Made by a program: the position numbers and the translations under genes. From the NCBI RefSeq assembly GCF_020520425.1, contig NC_079487.1, forward strand, positions 50,816,719-50,880,718: a DNA stretch of 64,000 nt. The letters run 5' to 3'. This stretch comes from Spinacia oleracea. Its lineage: Eukaryota > Streptophyta > Magnoliopsida > Caryophyllales > Amaranthaceae. The notes below the pieces were generated by a model that was not told the origin of the DNA, ran no database searches, and saw only the letters and a list, made by a program, of their open reading frames with translations. Shown piece by piece: positions 23,841 to 36,144 of the stretch (position 1 is the first letter of the stretch; every line of letters begins with the position of its first letter).

Positions 23841-24587
23841 TCCTTTGCTTTGTGCGTGCAAGTTATATAAGCGAATCGCATAAAATTTAAAAATTTATAT
23901 TTAAAATTAATGACAAATTAATAAATAATATTAATTTCATAATTTTAGGGCGAAAAATCGAAAATTTATTATTCAATTGATTTCCGATTAACATGGATTC
24001 AAGTCTAGGTCATAAAAATTTAAAACTTAACATAAATTTACAATTTTTATGGTGGTTTTTAATCATAGGTATCTAATTAAATTATAATTAATTATGAAAA
24101 TCAAATTAATTCTAAATTATTCTAATTTTCAACAAATTAATCATAATTACAAATTAGATTGCATAATTAACAAGGCTAGGCATTCAAACTTGTTAAACAT
24201 ATACAGTAGGTCAATCAAAAATTCAAGATTTATCAACAAGAATCGCAAATATTTAATTTAACGTCTTAAATTTACGAAATTTTGCATTCGAAAAACTAAA
24301 ACCTCCGAAAAGTCATAGTTAGGCTTCGAATTTGAGAATTCAGGGTACGGCAGATAAATACTTTTTTTGTCAAAATTTTAGAATGCCTTTTACATGCGGA
24401 ATTGACACAAAAGTCACTCGATTTGGATGAGTAACGAAGAAACTGCCGAAAAATTGCGTACGTATAATTAAATAAACGCAATTTGCAATTAATTAACAAT
24501 TACGAAAATTAATCACCCCTTTTAATTCTTGCAAATTTGTAATATTTAACCATGTTCATGCAATTTTAGATTATGAAAATAATAAGA

Positions 24588-24601
24588 GGCTCGTGATACC
24601 A
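24588..24601 (-). promoter_or_regulatory. Primer-binding site of A
   Basis: TGGTATCACGAGCC on the minus strand, one base from the LTR. It matches the initiator tRNA-Met site of element C except for an inserted C; B (32659-32672) and F (45642-45655) share the insertion. Confidence 0.75.
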
Positions 24602-24602
24602 C

Positions 24603-25997
24603 TGTTAGGTTATGATACATATGACAATTCATAAATCATGCGGAAAAACCATAAAGCCAGGAAAACATATTATTTACACATAATCATTTAGCATAGTTTA
24701 GATGCATACTCTTTATTGCGTGCCTTCCCTAGCTGCGCCCGAACCGAACAAGAACATGTCTTTAGGACTCCAAGTGTCGTCCCTCCGTAGATAGTCCACA
24801 GCACGTCCGGATCCGCCTTAAGATTGACCAACTAGAATCGCCCTTAAGGTACTCTGAATTTTCGGCACTTTATAGGCAATTGTATGACTGAATTTTGCTC
24901 TCAAAAACTCACTTTGAATACTTGAATGCTCGATGTAAATATGTGACCCTAGGCACCTATTTATAGAGTTATGGAAAAGGATTTGGAATCCTATTAGGAT
25001 ACTAATTTATTTAATTATAATCCTTCTAAGACTCTAATTAAATAAACTAAATCTTTTAGGATTAGATTTAATCATATGACAAATCCCGGTAGCTTTAGGA
25101 TTCGAGTAGCACACAAACACACACGCACGCACAGCAGCCCACGAGGGGCGCCATGCGCGCGCGCGCAGCCCGCGAGCTCGCAGCCCACTGCCGCAAGCCC
25201 ACACGCTGCCGTAGCCTTGGCGCGCACTGGGCCTGCCTTGCGGTGGGCCTGGCGCAGCCTTTGCTGGTGCGTTTGTGGCGCGCTGGCTTGCTGGGCGATG
25301 GCCCGGCTTCGTGCTGGGCCTTCGTCTGGCAGCCCTCGTCCGATGCTAATTCGTACGATACGCTTCCGATTAATTTCCCAATTCCGGAATTCATTTCCGA
25401 TACGAACAATATTCAACATTTCCGATTCCGGAATCAATTTCCGTTTCGAACAAATATTTAATATTTCCGTTTCCGGAATTATTTTCCGATTCCGATAATA
25501 TTTCCGATTCTGACAATATTTCCGTTTCCGGCAATATTTCCGATTCCGGCAATATTTCCATTTCCGATAATATTTTCCGATACGTACCATGTTTCCGTTT
25601 CCGGCAACATCTACGACTTGGATAATATTTATATTTCCGATACGATCCATATTTCCGTTTCCGGCAATATCATCGTTTCCGGAGTATTCATTTCTTGCCT
25701 GTGACGATCTCAGCTCCCACTGAAACCAAGATCCGTCGATTCCGAATATCCATAGATGGAGTATTTAATGCCATTAAATACTTGATCCGTTTACGTACTA
25801 TTTGTGTGACCCTACGGGTTCAGTCAAGAGTAAGTTGTGGATTAATATCATTAATTCCACTTGAACTGAAGCGGCCTCTAGCTAGGCATTCAGCTCACTT
25901 GATCTCACTGAATTATTAACTTGTTAATTAATACTGAACCGCATTTATTAGACTTAACATTGAATGCATACTTGGACCAAGGGCATTATTTCCTTCA
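24603..25997 (-). repeat. Middle LTR of A/B, subtype 2
   Basis: 1395 bases. It serves as the 5' LTR of A. It differs from the outer LTRs by many diagnostic bases (for example CCGGCAATA where they have CCGGTAATA) but resembles the LTRs of F. Its terminus TTTCCTTCA is followed at once by pol of B. Confidence 0.9.
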
Positions 25998-28900
25998 CGA
26001 ACTCTCGTAGAAGGTGAAATCTACGAAGTACATGCTTGACTCTCTGGTGGTGTCTAGGCTCCTTTGCCTGTGCAATAGCTCCGTTATTATCACAATACAG
26101 GGCTATTGGTCCTTTAATGGAGGGGACTACACCAAGTTCACCTATGAACTTCCTTAGCCATATAGCTTCCTTTGCTGCTTCATGTGCAGCAATGTACTCC
26201 GCTTCAGTTGTAGAATCCGCAATGGTGCTTTGCTTAGCACTTTTCCAGCTTAATGCTCCTCCGTTGAGGCAGAAGACAAACCCAGACTGTGATCTGAAAT
26301 CATCTTTGTCGGTTTGGAAACTTGCGTCCGTATAGCCTTTAACAATTAATTCATCATCTCCATCATAGACCAGGAAGTCATCTTTGTGCCTTTTCAGGTA
26401 CTTCAGAATATTCTTGGCAGCAGTCCAATGCGCCTCTCCTGGGTCTGACTGGTATCTGCTCGTAGCACTGAGTGCGTACGCAACATCCGGGCGTGTACAT
26501 ATCATAGCATACATTATTGAACCAATCAATGATGCATATGGAATCCAATTCATTCGTCTACGCTCATCAAGTGTTTTTGGGCACTGATTCTTGCTTAGAG
26601 TCATTCCATGAGACATGGGTAGGTAGCCTCGCTTGGAGTCCGCCATCTTGAACCTATCAAGCACCTTATTGATATAAGTGCTTTGACTAAGTCCAATCAT
26701 CCTTTTAGATCTATCTCTGTAAATCTTGATGCCCAATATGTACTGTGCTTCTCCTAGATCTTTCATCGAAAAACATTTCCCAAGCCAAATCTTGACAGAG
26801 TTCAACATAGGAATGTCATTTCCGATAAGTAATATGTCGTCGACATATAATACTGGGAAAGCAATTTTGCTCCCACTGACCTTCTTGTATACACAAGATT
26901 CGTTTGCGTTCTTGATGAAACCAAAGTCACTGACTGCTTCATCAAAACGTATATTCCAGCTCCTGGATGCCTGCTTCAATCCGTAGATTGACTTCTTTAG
27001 CTTGCATACCTTTTTAGCATTCTTTGGATCCTCAAAACCTTCAGGCTGTGTCATAAACACAGTTTCTGTTAAAACGCCGTTTAAGAAAGCAGTTTTGACA
27101 TCCATCTGTCATATTTCGTAATCGTAATATGCAGCGATTGCTAACATTATCCGAATAGACTTTAGCATTGCAACTGGTGAAAAGGTTTCATCGTAATCCA
27201 CACCATGGACTTGCCTGTAACCTTTTGCAACCAATCTAGCTTTGAAAACTTCAAGTTTCCCATCCTTGTCCTTTTTCAGTTTGAAAACCCATTTGCTTCC
27301 AATGGCTTGGTAGCCATCTGGCAAATCGACCAAATCCCATACTTGGTTTTCAGACATGGAGTCTAATTCAGATTGCATGGCTTCTTGCCATTGCTTGGAG
27401 CTAGGGCTCGTCATAGCTTGTTTGTAAGTCGCAGGTTCATCACTTTCAAGTAATAGAACGTCATAGCTCTCGTTCGTCAAAATACCTAAGTACCTTTCCG
27501 GTTGAGATCTATATCTTTGCGATCTACGCGGGGTAACATTTCTAGATTGAACATGATTCTCACCAGATTCTTCTAAAGATCTCTGAGTTTCATCCTGAAT
27601 GTCATCTTGAGCATTCTCTAGAGTTTGTTGTTCGACTCGAATTTCTTCGAGGTCTACTTTTCTCCCACTTGTCATTTTGGAAATGTGATCTTTCTCCAAA
27701 AAGACACCATCTCGAGCAACAAACACCTTGTTCTCAGATGTATTGTAGAAGTAATACCCCTTTGTTTCCTTTGGATAGCCCACAAGGATACATTTGTCAG
27801 ATTTTGGATGAAGTTTGTCTGAAATTAATCGTTTGACGTATACTTCACATCCCCAAATCTTAAGAAAAGACACATTTGGAGGCTTTCCAAACCATAACTC
27901 ATATTGAGTCTTTTCGACAGCTTTAGACGGAGCTCTATTTATAGTGAGTGCAGCTGTATTTAGTGCATGTCCCCAAAATTCTAATGGAAGTTTGGCCTGA
28001 CCCATCATTGACCTGACCATGTCTAGCAAGGTTCTGTTCCTCATTTCCGACACACTGTTCCATTGTGGTGTTCCAGGAGGAGTCAATTCTGATAGAATTC
28101 CACATTCTTTCAGATGGTCATCAAATTCATAGCTCAGATATTCACCGCCTCTGTCAGACCGCAGTGCCTTAATCTTCTTGCCTAATTGATTCTCTACTTC
28201 ACTCTGAAATTCCTTGAATTTGTTAAAGGATTCAGACTTATGCTTCATTAGGTAGACATAACCATATCTACTGAAGTCATCAGTGAAAGTGATAAAGTAG
28301 CTGAAACCACCTCTAGCATTTGTACTAATTGGTCCACATACATATGTATGGATTAAACCCAATAGTTCATTTGCTCTTTCTCCAACTTTAGAGAAAGGTT
28401 GCTTTGTCATTTTGCCAAGTAAACATGATTCGCATTTACCATAATCCTCTAAGTCAAATGGTTCTAGAATTCCTTCCTTTTGAAGTCTTTCTAAGCGTTT
28501 CAAGTTTATATGGCCTAATCGACAATGCCACAGATAGGTGAGATCTGAATCATCCTTTTTGTCCTTTTTGGTATTTATGTTATATACTTGTTTGTCGTGA
28601 TCTAATAAATAAAGTCCATTGACTACTCTAGCAGATCCATAAAACATCTCTTTAAAATAAAACGAACAACTATTGTCTTTTATTAAAAAGGAAAATCCCT
28701 TAGCATCTAAGCAAGAAACAGAAATGATGTTTTTAGTAAGACTTGGAACATGGAAACACTCTTCCAGTTCCAAAACTAGCCCGGAGGGCAACGACAAATA
28801 ATAAGTTCCTACAGCTAATGCAGCAATCCGTGCTCCATTTCCCACTCGTAGGTCGACTTCACCCTTGCTTAACTTTCTACTTCTTCTTAGTCCCTGTGGA

Positions 28901-29823
28901 TTGGAACATAAGTGTGAGCCACAACCTGTATCTAATACCCAAGAAGTTGAATTAGCAAGTATACAGTCTATAACGAAAATACCTGAAGATGGAACGACTG
29001 TTCCGTTCTTCTGATCTTCCTTTAGCTTCAAGCAATCTCTCTTCCAATGCCCCTTCTTCTTGCAGTAGAAGCATTCGGATTCAGAAGTGGGTTGACTGAC
29101 CTTCCTCTTTACAGATTTGGCGCCAGTTTGCTTAGTTGGGCTGGCCTTGTTGCCACCTTTCTTAGCATTCCTCTTCTTTCCAGATTTCTTGAACTTGCCC
29201 CCACGCACCATAAGCACATCCTGCTTATCACTTTTGAGCGTCTTTTCAGCGGTCTTCAGCATACCGTGAAGCTCAGTGAGCGTTTTGTCCAGACTATTCA
29301 TACTGTAGTTCAGTTTGAACTGATCATACCCGCTATGAAGAGAATGGAGGATGGTGTCTATAGCCATTTCCTGAGAAAATTGCTGATCCAGCCGACTCAT
29401 ATTCTCAATGAGTCCAATCATTTTGAGAACATGTGGACTTACGGGCTCGCCTTTCTTAAGCTTGGTCTCAAGAATTTGCCTATGAGTCTCGAATCTTTCG
29501 ACTCGAGCCAGATCTTGGAACATGTTCTTTAACTCACTGATGATTGTGAAAGCATCTGAGTTGATGAACGTTTTCTGCAGATCCGCACTCATGGTGGCGA
29601 GCATTAGACATTTCACATCCTTGTTGGCATCAATCCAACGATTGAGGGCTGCCTGAGTGACCCCGTCGCCTGCGGCTTCGGGCATCGCCTCTTCTAGGAC
29701 ATACTCCTTTTCTTCCTGCATAAGAACTATTTGCAAGTTCCTTTGCCAGTCAAGGAAGTTTTTCCCGCTCAACTTCTCCTTTTCGAGAATTGATCGAATG
29801 TTGAATGAATTGTTGTTTGCCAT
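25998..29823 (-). pseudogene. Copia Gag-Pol of B, 3'-truncated, one nonsense codon
   Basis: Starts at ATG 29823-29821 with the same protein as A, and the two are nearly identical. A TGA at 27111-27109 (codon 905) replaces a Trp codon present in A just before MDVKTAFLN in the reverse transcriptase. At the sites of the two stops in A, B has sense codons (Tyr and Arg). The frame ends at 25998 after RRFHLLREF, close to the end of RNase H, where the middle LTR begins; the last about 50 codons and the polypurine region are missing. All catalytic motifs are present: CCHC knuckle, DTG protease, integrase, YVDD reverse transcriptase and RNase H. It cannot replicate as it stands, for lack of a 3' end and because of the stop. 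Confidence 0.9.
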
Positions 29824-32658
29824 AGTTAAAACTACAATTGAAAAGAATAAACAAGTAAATAACCATTCACAGTTTCTCTTAATAAACTTAAATTCTAGCA
29901 TACATGCATAATTCAATGTTCATTAAGCATTTTATTCAAGTTATGTGTTCCGGCAGGTGTGAATAAAATGATTCCAAGATCCTAAAATCATTGAAGAACT
30001 AAGCACAGTTTGTCGACTTAATCCTAAAACATCTTAGGTAAGCAAAAGCCTTTTGCTAATAGTCTAGAAACTATTCTTGGTTGATAGGTACGTCTAAGAA
30101 CTTATTAGGTAAACCTATCGATTTTGCCACGACATAAAAGGACTCCTTACTTATATCGTTGAGTTTCACCAAAACTAACATGTACTCACAATTATTTGTG
30201 TACCTTGCCCCTTTAGGACCAATAAGTAACACCTCGCTGAGCGAAAACTATTACTAGATTGATGTAAAGGATATCCAAGCAAGTGTATATTTTGGCATGG
30301 CACCTTTTAACTCAATTTTTTTTTAAGTTTGGAACTTAAGGCTCTTACTATGTTGGTTAGATTTTAAGTGAACTAAAATCCTTAATCATGCAACATAATC
30401 AAGCTTTGATCTCATGCATTTTAAGACATATTTAAAAGCAATAAATAACTTAAAACATGCATAAGATAAATGTGATCTAGTATGGCCCGACTTCATCTTG
30501 AAGCTTTAACTTCAAAGTCCATCTTGAAAATCTCCGTGGGAGGCACCATTTTCTTCAAATAGGATAAGCTATAATTAAAACTAATTACAACTATTTGATG
30601 GTACGCAGACCATATTTGAATTGAAAAACAACTTTGGTACTTTAGACCAATTACATTCAAATTAATGGTACGCAGACCATATTTTCTATCCTATTTGGGC
30701 CATACTAGTCACTTCATAACCTGCAAAACAGTACATATACAATATATACCATTCACCCATTCATTAACATGAATGGCCCACATAGCTGGTTAGTAAAACA
30801 CATTATGCATCACGTAAATATTTGCAGCAATTAATCAAGGGCACCAATAATCTACCAATTATTCAGTCCTTATTAATTCTAATCAAGTTGTTTTAACCTT
30901 AAGGATTTGTAGACCTAATCAAGAGTATATGACTAAAAGGGCTCCCACTTAAACCAATAAATTCATATGCTTTACTAATTTTAAACATAAAATGTATCTC
31001 TAGTCTAACCGGAAACATACAAATTTAATTAAAATTTAAAGCTCATATAAATTTATAATTGAATCCATAAATTTAATTTAATTTCAGTCGTATTTAAATT
31101 AATTCATGATTTTAATTTTAGTAAAATAATTAGAATAAATAAAATTTATTATAATTATAATATTCAAAATTAAAATCCAAGAAAACAATTTAAATTATTA
31201 ATTTTAAAATTAATTAAAATTACGAAAACTGAAAATTTCAAATTAAAATTTCAAAACGATCTAATCGCAACGCAACAACCCCACGCAACGCACGCCCATG
31301 GGCCACACGCACACAGCCATCGCTGGCCATGTGCGCGCAGCCCATGCGCTGCGTCGCATCGCTGCTGCTCCCCATCGCAAGGCATCAATCGAACACGCGA
31401 GCCAGTGCTCGCTGCGCGCGCCAGCGCTCAACGCAACAAGCATGCTGCCGCAGCCCATCGCTGGGCGCAGCGCTCGTCGCACGTCGCAACAAGCAAGCTG
31501 CTCGCCATCGCTGGGCGCAGCACTCGTCGCACGTCGCCACAAGCACGCTGCACGCCATCGCTGGGTGCAGCGCTCGTCGCACGTCGCAACCAGCACGCTG
31601 CACGCCATCGCTGGGCGCAGCGCTCGTCGCACGCACACATGAGCTTGATGCGCGCGAGGCTTCGTGCGCTTGTGCGAGGCAGTGCGCGCTGTGGCGCAGC
31701 ACGCTTGCTGCCCACACGCGACTGCTCGCTCCTTGCTCTCGCCCTTTCCCATGCGCCCATTGCTCACAGCCCACGACACAAGGCAGGGCTGCTGCCTTGT
31801 GCTCGTGCACCATGCCCTTGCTCGCTGCATTCGTACCGCATGGGCGACGAGCTCCCTTGCTCGTCGTCGCATGCCCGCACTATACAACACCCCTTAAGGG
31901 TAACACGTAGCGTCCATTGCTTTGTGCGTGCAAGTTATATGAGAGAATCGCATAAAAATTAAAAATTTATATTCAAAATTAATGACAAATTAATAAATAA
32001 TATTAATTTCATAATTTTAGGGCGAAAAATCGAAAATTTATTATTTAATTGATTTCCGATTAACATGGATTCAAGTCTAGGTCATAAAAATTTAAAATTT
32101 AACATAAATTTACAATATTTATGGTGGTTTTTAATCATAGGTATCTAATTAAATTATAACTAATTATGAAAATCAAATTAATTCTAAATTATTCTAATTT
32201 TCAACAAATTAATCATAATTACAAATTAGATTGCATAATTAACAAGGCTAGGCATTCAAACTTGTTAAACATATACAGTAGGTCAATCAAAAATTCAAGA
32301 TTTATCAACAAGAATCGCAAATATTTAATTTAACATCTTAAATTTACGAAATTTTGCATTCGAAAAACTAAAACCTCCGAAAAGTCATAGTTAGGCTTCG
32401 AATTTGAGAATTCTGGGTTCGGCCGAAAAGTACTATTTTTGTCAAAATTTTAGAATGCCTTTTACATGCGGAATTGACACAAAAATCACTCGATTTGGAT
32501 GAGTAACGAAGAAACTGCCGAAAAACTGCGTACGTATAATTAAATAAACGCAATTTGCAATTAATTAACAATTACGAAAATTAATCACCCCTTTTAATTC
32601 TTGCAAATTTGTAATATTTAACCATGTTCATGCAATTTAGATTATGAAAATAATAAGA
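29824..32658 (-). other. 5' leader of B
   Basis: Colinear and almost identical with the leader of A, including hairpins H1a, H1b and H2, except for the GC-rich block at 31259-31935. Confidence 0.7.
31456..31640. repeat. 50-bp tandem repeat in the GC-rich block of B
   Basis: Units beginning CATCGCTGGGCGCAG start at 31456, 31506, 31556 and 31606, so the period is 50 bases. A and F lack this array at the same place. Confidence 0.85.
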
Positions 32659-32672
32659 GGCTCGTGATACCA
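32659..32672 (-). promoter_or_regulatory. Primer-binding site of B
   Basis: Same TGGTATCACGAGCC as in A, one base from the right LTR. Confidence 0.75.
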
Positions 32673-32673
32673 C

Positions 32674-34089
32674 TGTTAGGTTATGATACATATGACAATT
32701 CATAAATCATGCGGAAAAACCATAAAGCCAGGAAAGCATATTATATTCACATAATCATTTAGCATAGAATTGATGCATACATGTTGTAGCGTGCCTTCCC
32801 TAGCTGCGCCCGAACCGAACAAGAACAAGTCTTTAGGACTCCAAATGTCGTCCCTCCGTAGATAGTCCACAGTACGTCCGGATCCGCCTCAAGTTAGACC
32901 AACTAGAATCGCCCTTAAGGTTTCTAGGATTTTCGGCTAGTGTTTGCAAGTGTATGGCTAATTTTATTTCAAAAACTTACCCTTTGAATACTTCAATCGT
33001 ACCTGCAAATAATGACCCTAGGCCCTTATTTATAGAGGTATGGAAAAGGAACTGGAATCCTATTAGGATACTAATTAATTAAACTAGAATCCTAGTAGGA
33101 CTCTAATTAATTAATATCATCCTTTTAGGATTAGGAATTTAATCATCAAACAAATCCTATACAATTTAGGTTTCGTAAGTGAACACAAACTCTACACGAG
33201 CATGACCCACGAGCGTGCAGGCCATGCCCGCGCACAGCCCACACGGCTGCTCGGCCCACGCGAGCCGCAAGCCCACGCGAGCAGCAGCACAGCTCGCAGC
33301 CCATTGCTGCGCGCGCTGTGCGCGCTGCCACGGCCTGCTGGGCCTGGCCTTGCGCTGGGCCTGGCGTGGCCTTGGTTGTTCGTGTGGCGCGCTTGGCTTG
33401 CTGGGCGATGGCCTGGCTTCGTGCTGGGCCTTCGTCCGGCAGGCCTCGTCCGATGCTTATTCGTACGATACGCTTCCGATTAAATTCCCGGTTCCGGAAT
33501 TCATTTCCGATACGAACAATATTTAATATTTCCGATTCCGGAATTAATTTCCGTTTCGAACAAATATTTAATATTTCCGTTTCCGGAATTATTTTCCGAT
33601 TCCGATAATATTTCCGATTCTGACAATATTTCCGTTTCCGGTAATATTTCCATTTCCGATAATATTTTCCGATACGTACCATGTTTCCGTTTCCGGTAAC
33701 ATCTACGACTTGGATAATATTTATATTTCCGATACGGTCCATATTTCCGTTTCCGGTAATATCATCGTTTCCGGAGTATTCATTTCTTGCTTGTGACGAT
33801 CTCAGCTCCCACTGAAACCAAGATCCGTCGATTCCGAATATCCATAGATAGAGTATTTAATGCCATTAAATACTTGATCCGTTTACGTACTATTTGTGTG
33901 ACCCTACGGGTTCAGTCAAGAGTAAGCTGTGGATTAATATCATTAATTCCACTTGAACTGAAGCGGCCTCTAGCTAGGCATTCAGCTCACTTGATCTCAC
34001 TGAATCATTAACTTGTTAATTAATACTGAACCGCATTTATTAGACTTAACATAGAATGCATACTTGGACCAAGGGCATTATTTCCTTCA
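32674..34089 (-). repeat. Right LTR (5' LTR) of A/B, subtype 1
   Basis: 1416 bases. It pairs with the left LTR over its whole length and is followed by the CAATA target duplication at 34090-34094. Confidence 0.9.
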
Positions 34090-34094
34090 CAATA

Positions 34095-34234
34095 TCTATT
34101 AGAACTCACTGATCGGAAGCATTGCTCCAGCTAGCTGTTCCGATCACTTGATCTCACTGAATTAATTGTTCGCAATTAATTTGAACCTTGGTATTAGACT
34201 TAATGCACCTTGGGTGAAGGACATATTTCCTTCA
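34095..34234 (-). repeat. 5' LTR of element C, right block
   Basis: Continues the LTR interrupted at 15503 and ends GGACATATTTCCTTCA at 34234. In element orientation the LTR therefore starts TGAAGGAAATATGTCC. Confidence 0.8.
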
Positions 34235-34633
34235 CCTGAGTGATTTGATATTACTTGTTTGAGAACTGGTTACTTTGACGTTGTCAATCATCGCACCATA
34301 AAAGGAGACCATAAAAGCAACGTTCGGGTAATCACCTATCAAACGAAGTCTGGCCTTAAGATCACAAGATTGGGATTGTCGTCACATAAATCGGGATGAG
34401 ATGCCAAAAGTTGTACATGGTCACTCGGAGAGCTCGAAAATGTAAAATGCATGGTCGTGCTTAGATGAATCATAGGCTATTATTATCTGTTTATTTTATC
34501 AGTTGTACTCTAACACCGAGGAATACCTCTTAACGTAATAAGGAGGAACAGTCTTACCTTATGTTCACGAGCAGGCATCGATAGACAAAGGAATTAGGAA
34601 ATGCACACTTGTCCCTATGGACAAGTGAGAGAC
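34235..34633 (+). other. 3' non-coding end of copia element D
   Basis: Reverse-complement relative of 16938-17340 in A (diverged), so D runs on the plus strand. The hairpin at 34606-34627 and the polypurine tract ACAAGTGAGAGAC at 34621-34633 precede its LTR. The rest of D should lie left of the window, beyond C. Confidence 0.75.
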
Positions 34634-35839
34634 TGAATGAAATAATGTCCTTGGTCCAAGTTTGCATTTAATGCATTTAATGCTAAGTCTAATCAATGCG
34701 GTTCTGTATTAATTAAGCAAATTAATTATTCACTTAGATCAAGTGATCGGAATGCCTAGCTAGAGGCCACTTCAGTTCAAGTGAAACTAATGTTATTAAT
34801 ATCACAACTTACTCTTGACTGGACCCGTAGGGTCACACAAATAGTACGTGGACAGATCAAGTATCATACTCTAATTATGGATATTCGGAAATGACGGACG
34901 TTTCTTTCGTTGGAAGCTAAACAAACTGTCAAAAGGCAAGGAAAGAATATTTTCCGGAAATGAAGATATTACCGGAAACAGAAATATGGTTCAAAACGAA
35001 AATATAAATATTATCGAAGTCAAAGATATTGCCGGAAACGGAAATATGGTTCGTATCGGAAATATTATCGGAAATAGAAATATTGCCGGAATCTGAAATA
35101 TTACAGGAAACGGAAATGTTACTGGAATCGAAAATATTGTCGAAATCGGAAATATTGTCGGAATCGGAAATATTATCGGACACGTAAATATTGTTCGAAT
35201 CGGAAAAACAAATCGGAAGCTCGACGAGCGACAGGCCAGGGCATGGGTCAGCCTGCAAGTGCATCGCATCACGCCAGGCAGCAAGGCCCAGGACACAGCA
35301 ATGCACGCCAAGCCACAAGGCCCAACACGGAAGGCAGCACGCCAGGCCCAGCGCCCAGCGCGTGTGCGCGTCTGGAGCTGGCCAGCGCTATTTGGGCCAC
35401 GCACAAAGCAAGCCTCAAGGCTTTGCTTGTGCACCAAGGTGGACGGCTGCTCTAGGGTTTTGGTGGTTTTAGGAATTTTCCCAAAACTTCATAATTCGTT
35501 ATAGGGTTTTGGCTCCTAGGATTTTTCCTATTTACTATAAATAAACACACACAATTCAATACACTTTGCCTATCACCTAAAAGTGAGATCCCGAAATCAT
35601 AAACCTTATTTTATATCCTAGTTGGTACGATCTAAGGCGGATCCGTACGTGCTATGGACTTTCTACGGAGGGACGATGTTTGGCGTTCTAACTTGTTCTT
35701 GTTCGGTTCGGGAGCGACAAGGGAAGGCACGCATCACAAAGTGTGTTCACTAAATTATGCTAAATAATTGTGTGCATTTAATTTGGAAACTGGCATGTAT
35801 GGTTTATTCCGCATGACATTAGATTGTTCATAGCTAACA
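34634..35839 (+). repeat. 3' LTR of element D
   Basis: Starts TGAATGAAATAATGTCC and ends CATAGCTAACA, 1206 bases. It has the TTTCCG/CGGAAA minisatellite in reverse orientation and a GC-rich stretch at about 35215-35450. It is clearly more diverged than the LTRs of A, B and F. Confidence 0.85.
35536..35543 (+). promoter_or_regulatory. TATA box in LTR of D
   Basis: TATAAATA in the plus orientation, in the position matching the TATA boxes of the related LTRs. Confidence 0.5.
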
Positions 35840-36144
35840 GATTTTAACTCCCATTGGAACCAACATCCATCATTTACGAATGTCCATAATTAGAGTATTT
35901 ACTGAATATTATATTCACCTAAATACTTGATCCGTTCACGTACTATTTGTGTGGCTCTACAGGTTCAGTCAAGAGTAAGTTGTGGCATTAATATTATTAA
36001 TTCCACTTGAACTGAACCAGCCTCTAGCTAGGCATTCATACCACTTGATCTTACTGAATAATTAACTTGTTTAATTAATTCTGAACCGCATTTATTAGAA
36101 TTAGCATTAAATGCAAATTTGAACCAAGAGCATTATTTCCTTCA
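35840..36144 (-). repeat. LTR remnant E, opposite orientation to D
   Basis: Matches the right-hand 305 bases of the A/B LTR (from about 16648) and ends TTATTTCCTTCA at 36144. The polypurine tract does not follow, so this is the 5' LTR or a solo LTR of a minus-strand element. The missing left part begins exactly where the LTR of D ends, as expected if D was inserted into E. Confidence 0.75.

Larger units (their letters stand above)
21769..24587 (-). other. 5' leader of A, 2.8 kb
   Basis: Unusually long leader between primer-binding site and gag start. It is very AT-rich apart from the GC block at 23201-23840. It carries the leader hairpins and shows no protein-coding frame that is kept in B and F. 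Confidence 0.7.
15504..34089 (-). mobile_element. Composite copia element A/B: LTR-int-LTR-int-LTR
   Basis: Three LTRs (15504-16937, 24603-25997, 32674-34089) alternate with two internal regions, all in minus orientation. One target duplication, CAATA, flanks the whole unit. The outer LTRs are of one subtype (about 14 substitutions and one 18-base length difference by eye). The middle LTR is of another subtype, shared with element F. The middle LTR joins directly to the pol of B at 25997/25998, with no polypurine tract. The unit sits in the LTR of element C. Confidence 0.85.
10578..34234 (-). mobile_element. Copia element C (second family), broken by two later insertions
   Basis: Minus-strand element seen in two blocks, 10578-15503 and 34090-34234. 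It holds the first third of a copia polyprotein, a 2.4-kb leader, a primer-binding site and the 5' LTR. The LARD truncates pol at 10577, so the rest of pol and the 3' LTR must lie left of the window. Composite A/B sits inside its LTR. The element itself appears to lie in the 3' non-coding region of element D, because 34235 onwards continues D in plus orientation. Confidence 0.8.

Noticed and set aside
23225..23890. Long overlapping reading frames on both strands in the GC-rich leader blocks (also 13447-13909, 15038-15394, 31261-31962, 44295-44943)
   Set aside because: They are composition artefacts: all frames are open at once, products are Arg/Ala/Ser/Cys-rich, and frames are not kept between A, B and F.
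25998..26002. CGAAC as a target duplication showing A as an independent insertion next to B
   Set aside because: The five bases before the left LTR are CAATA, which match the far right side instead; the partner of CGAAC is absent, as the recombination model expects.
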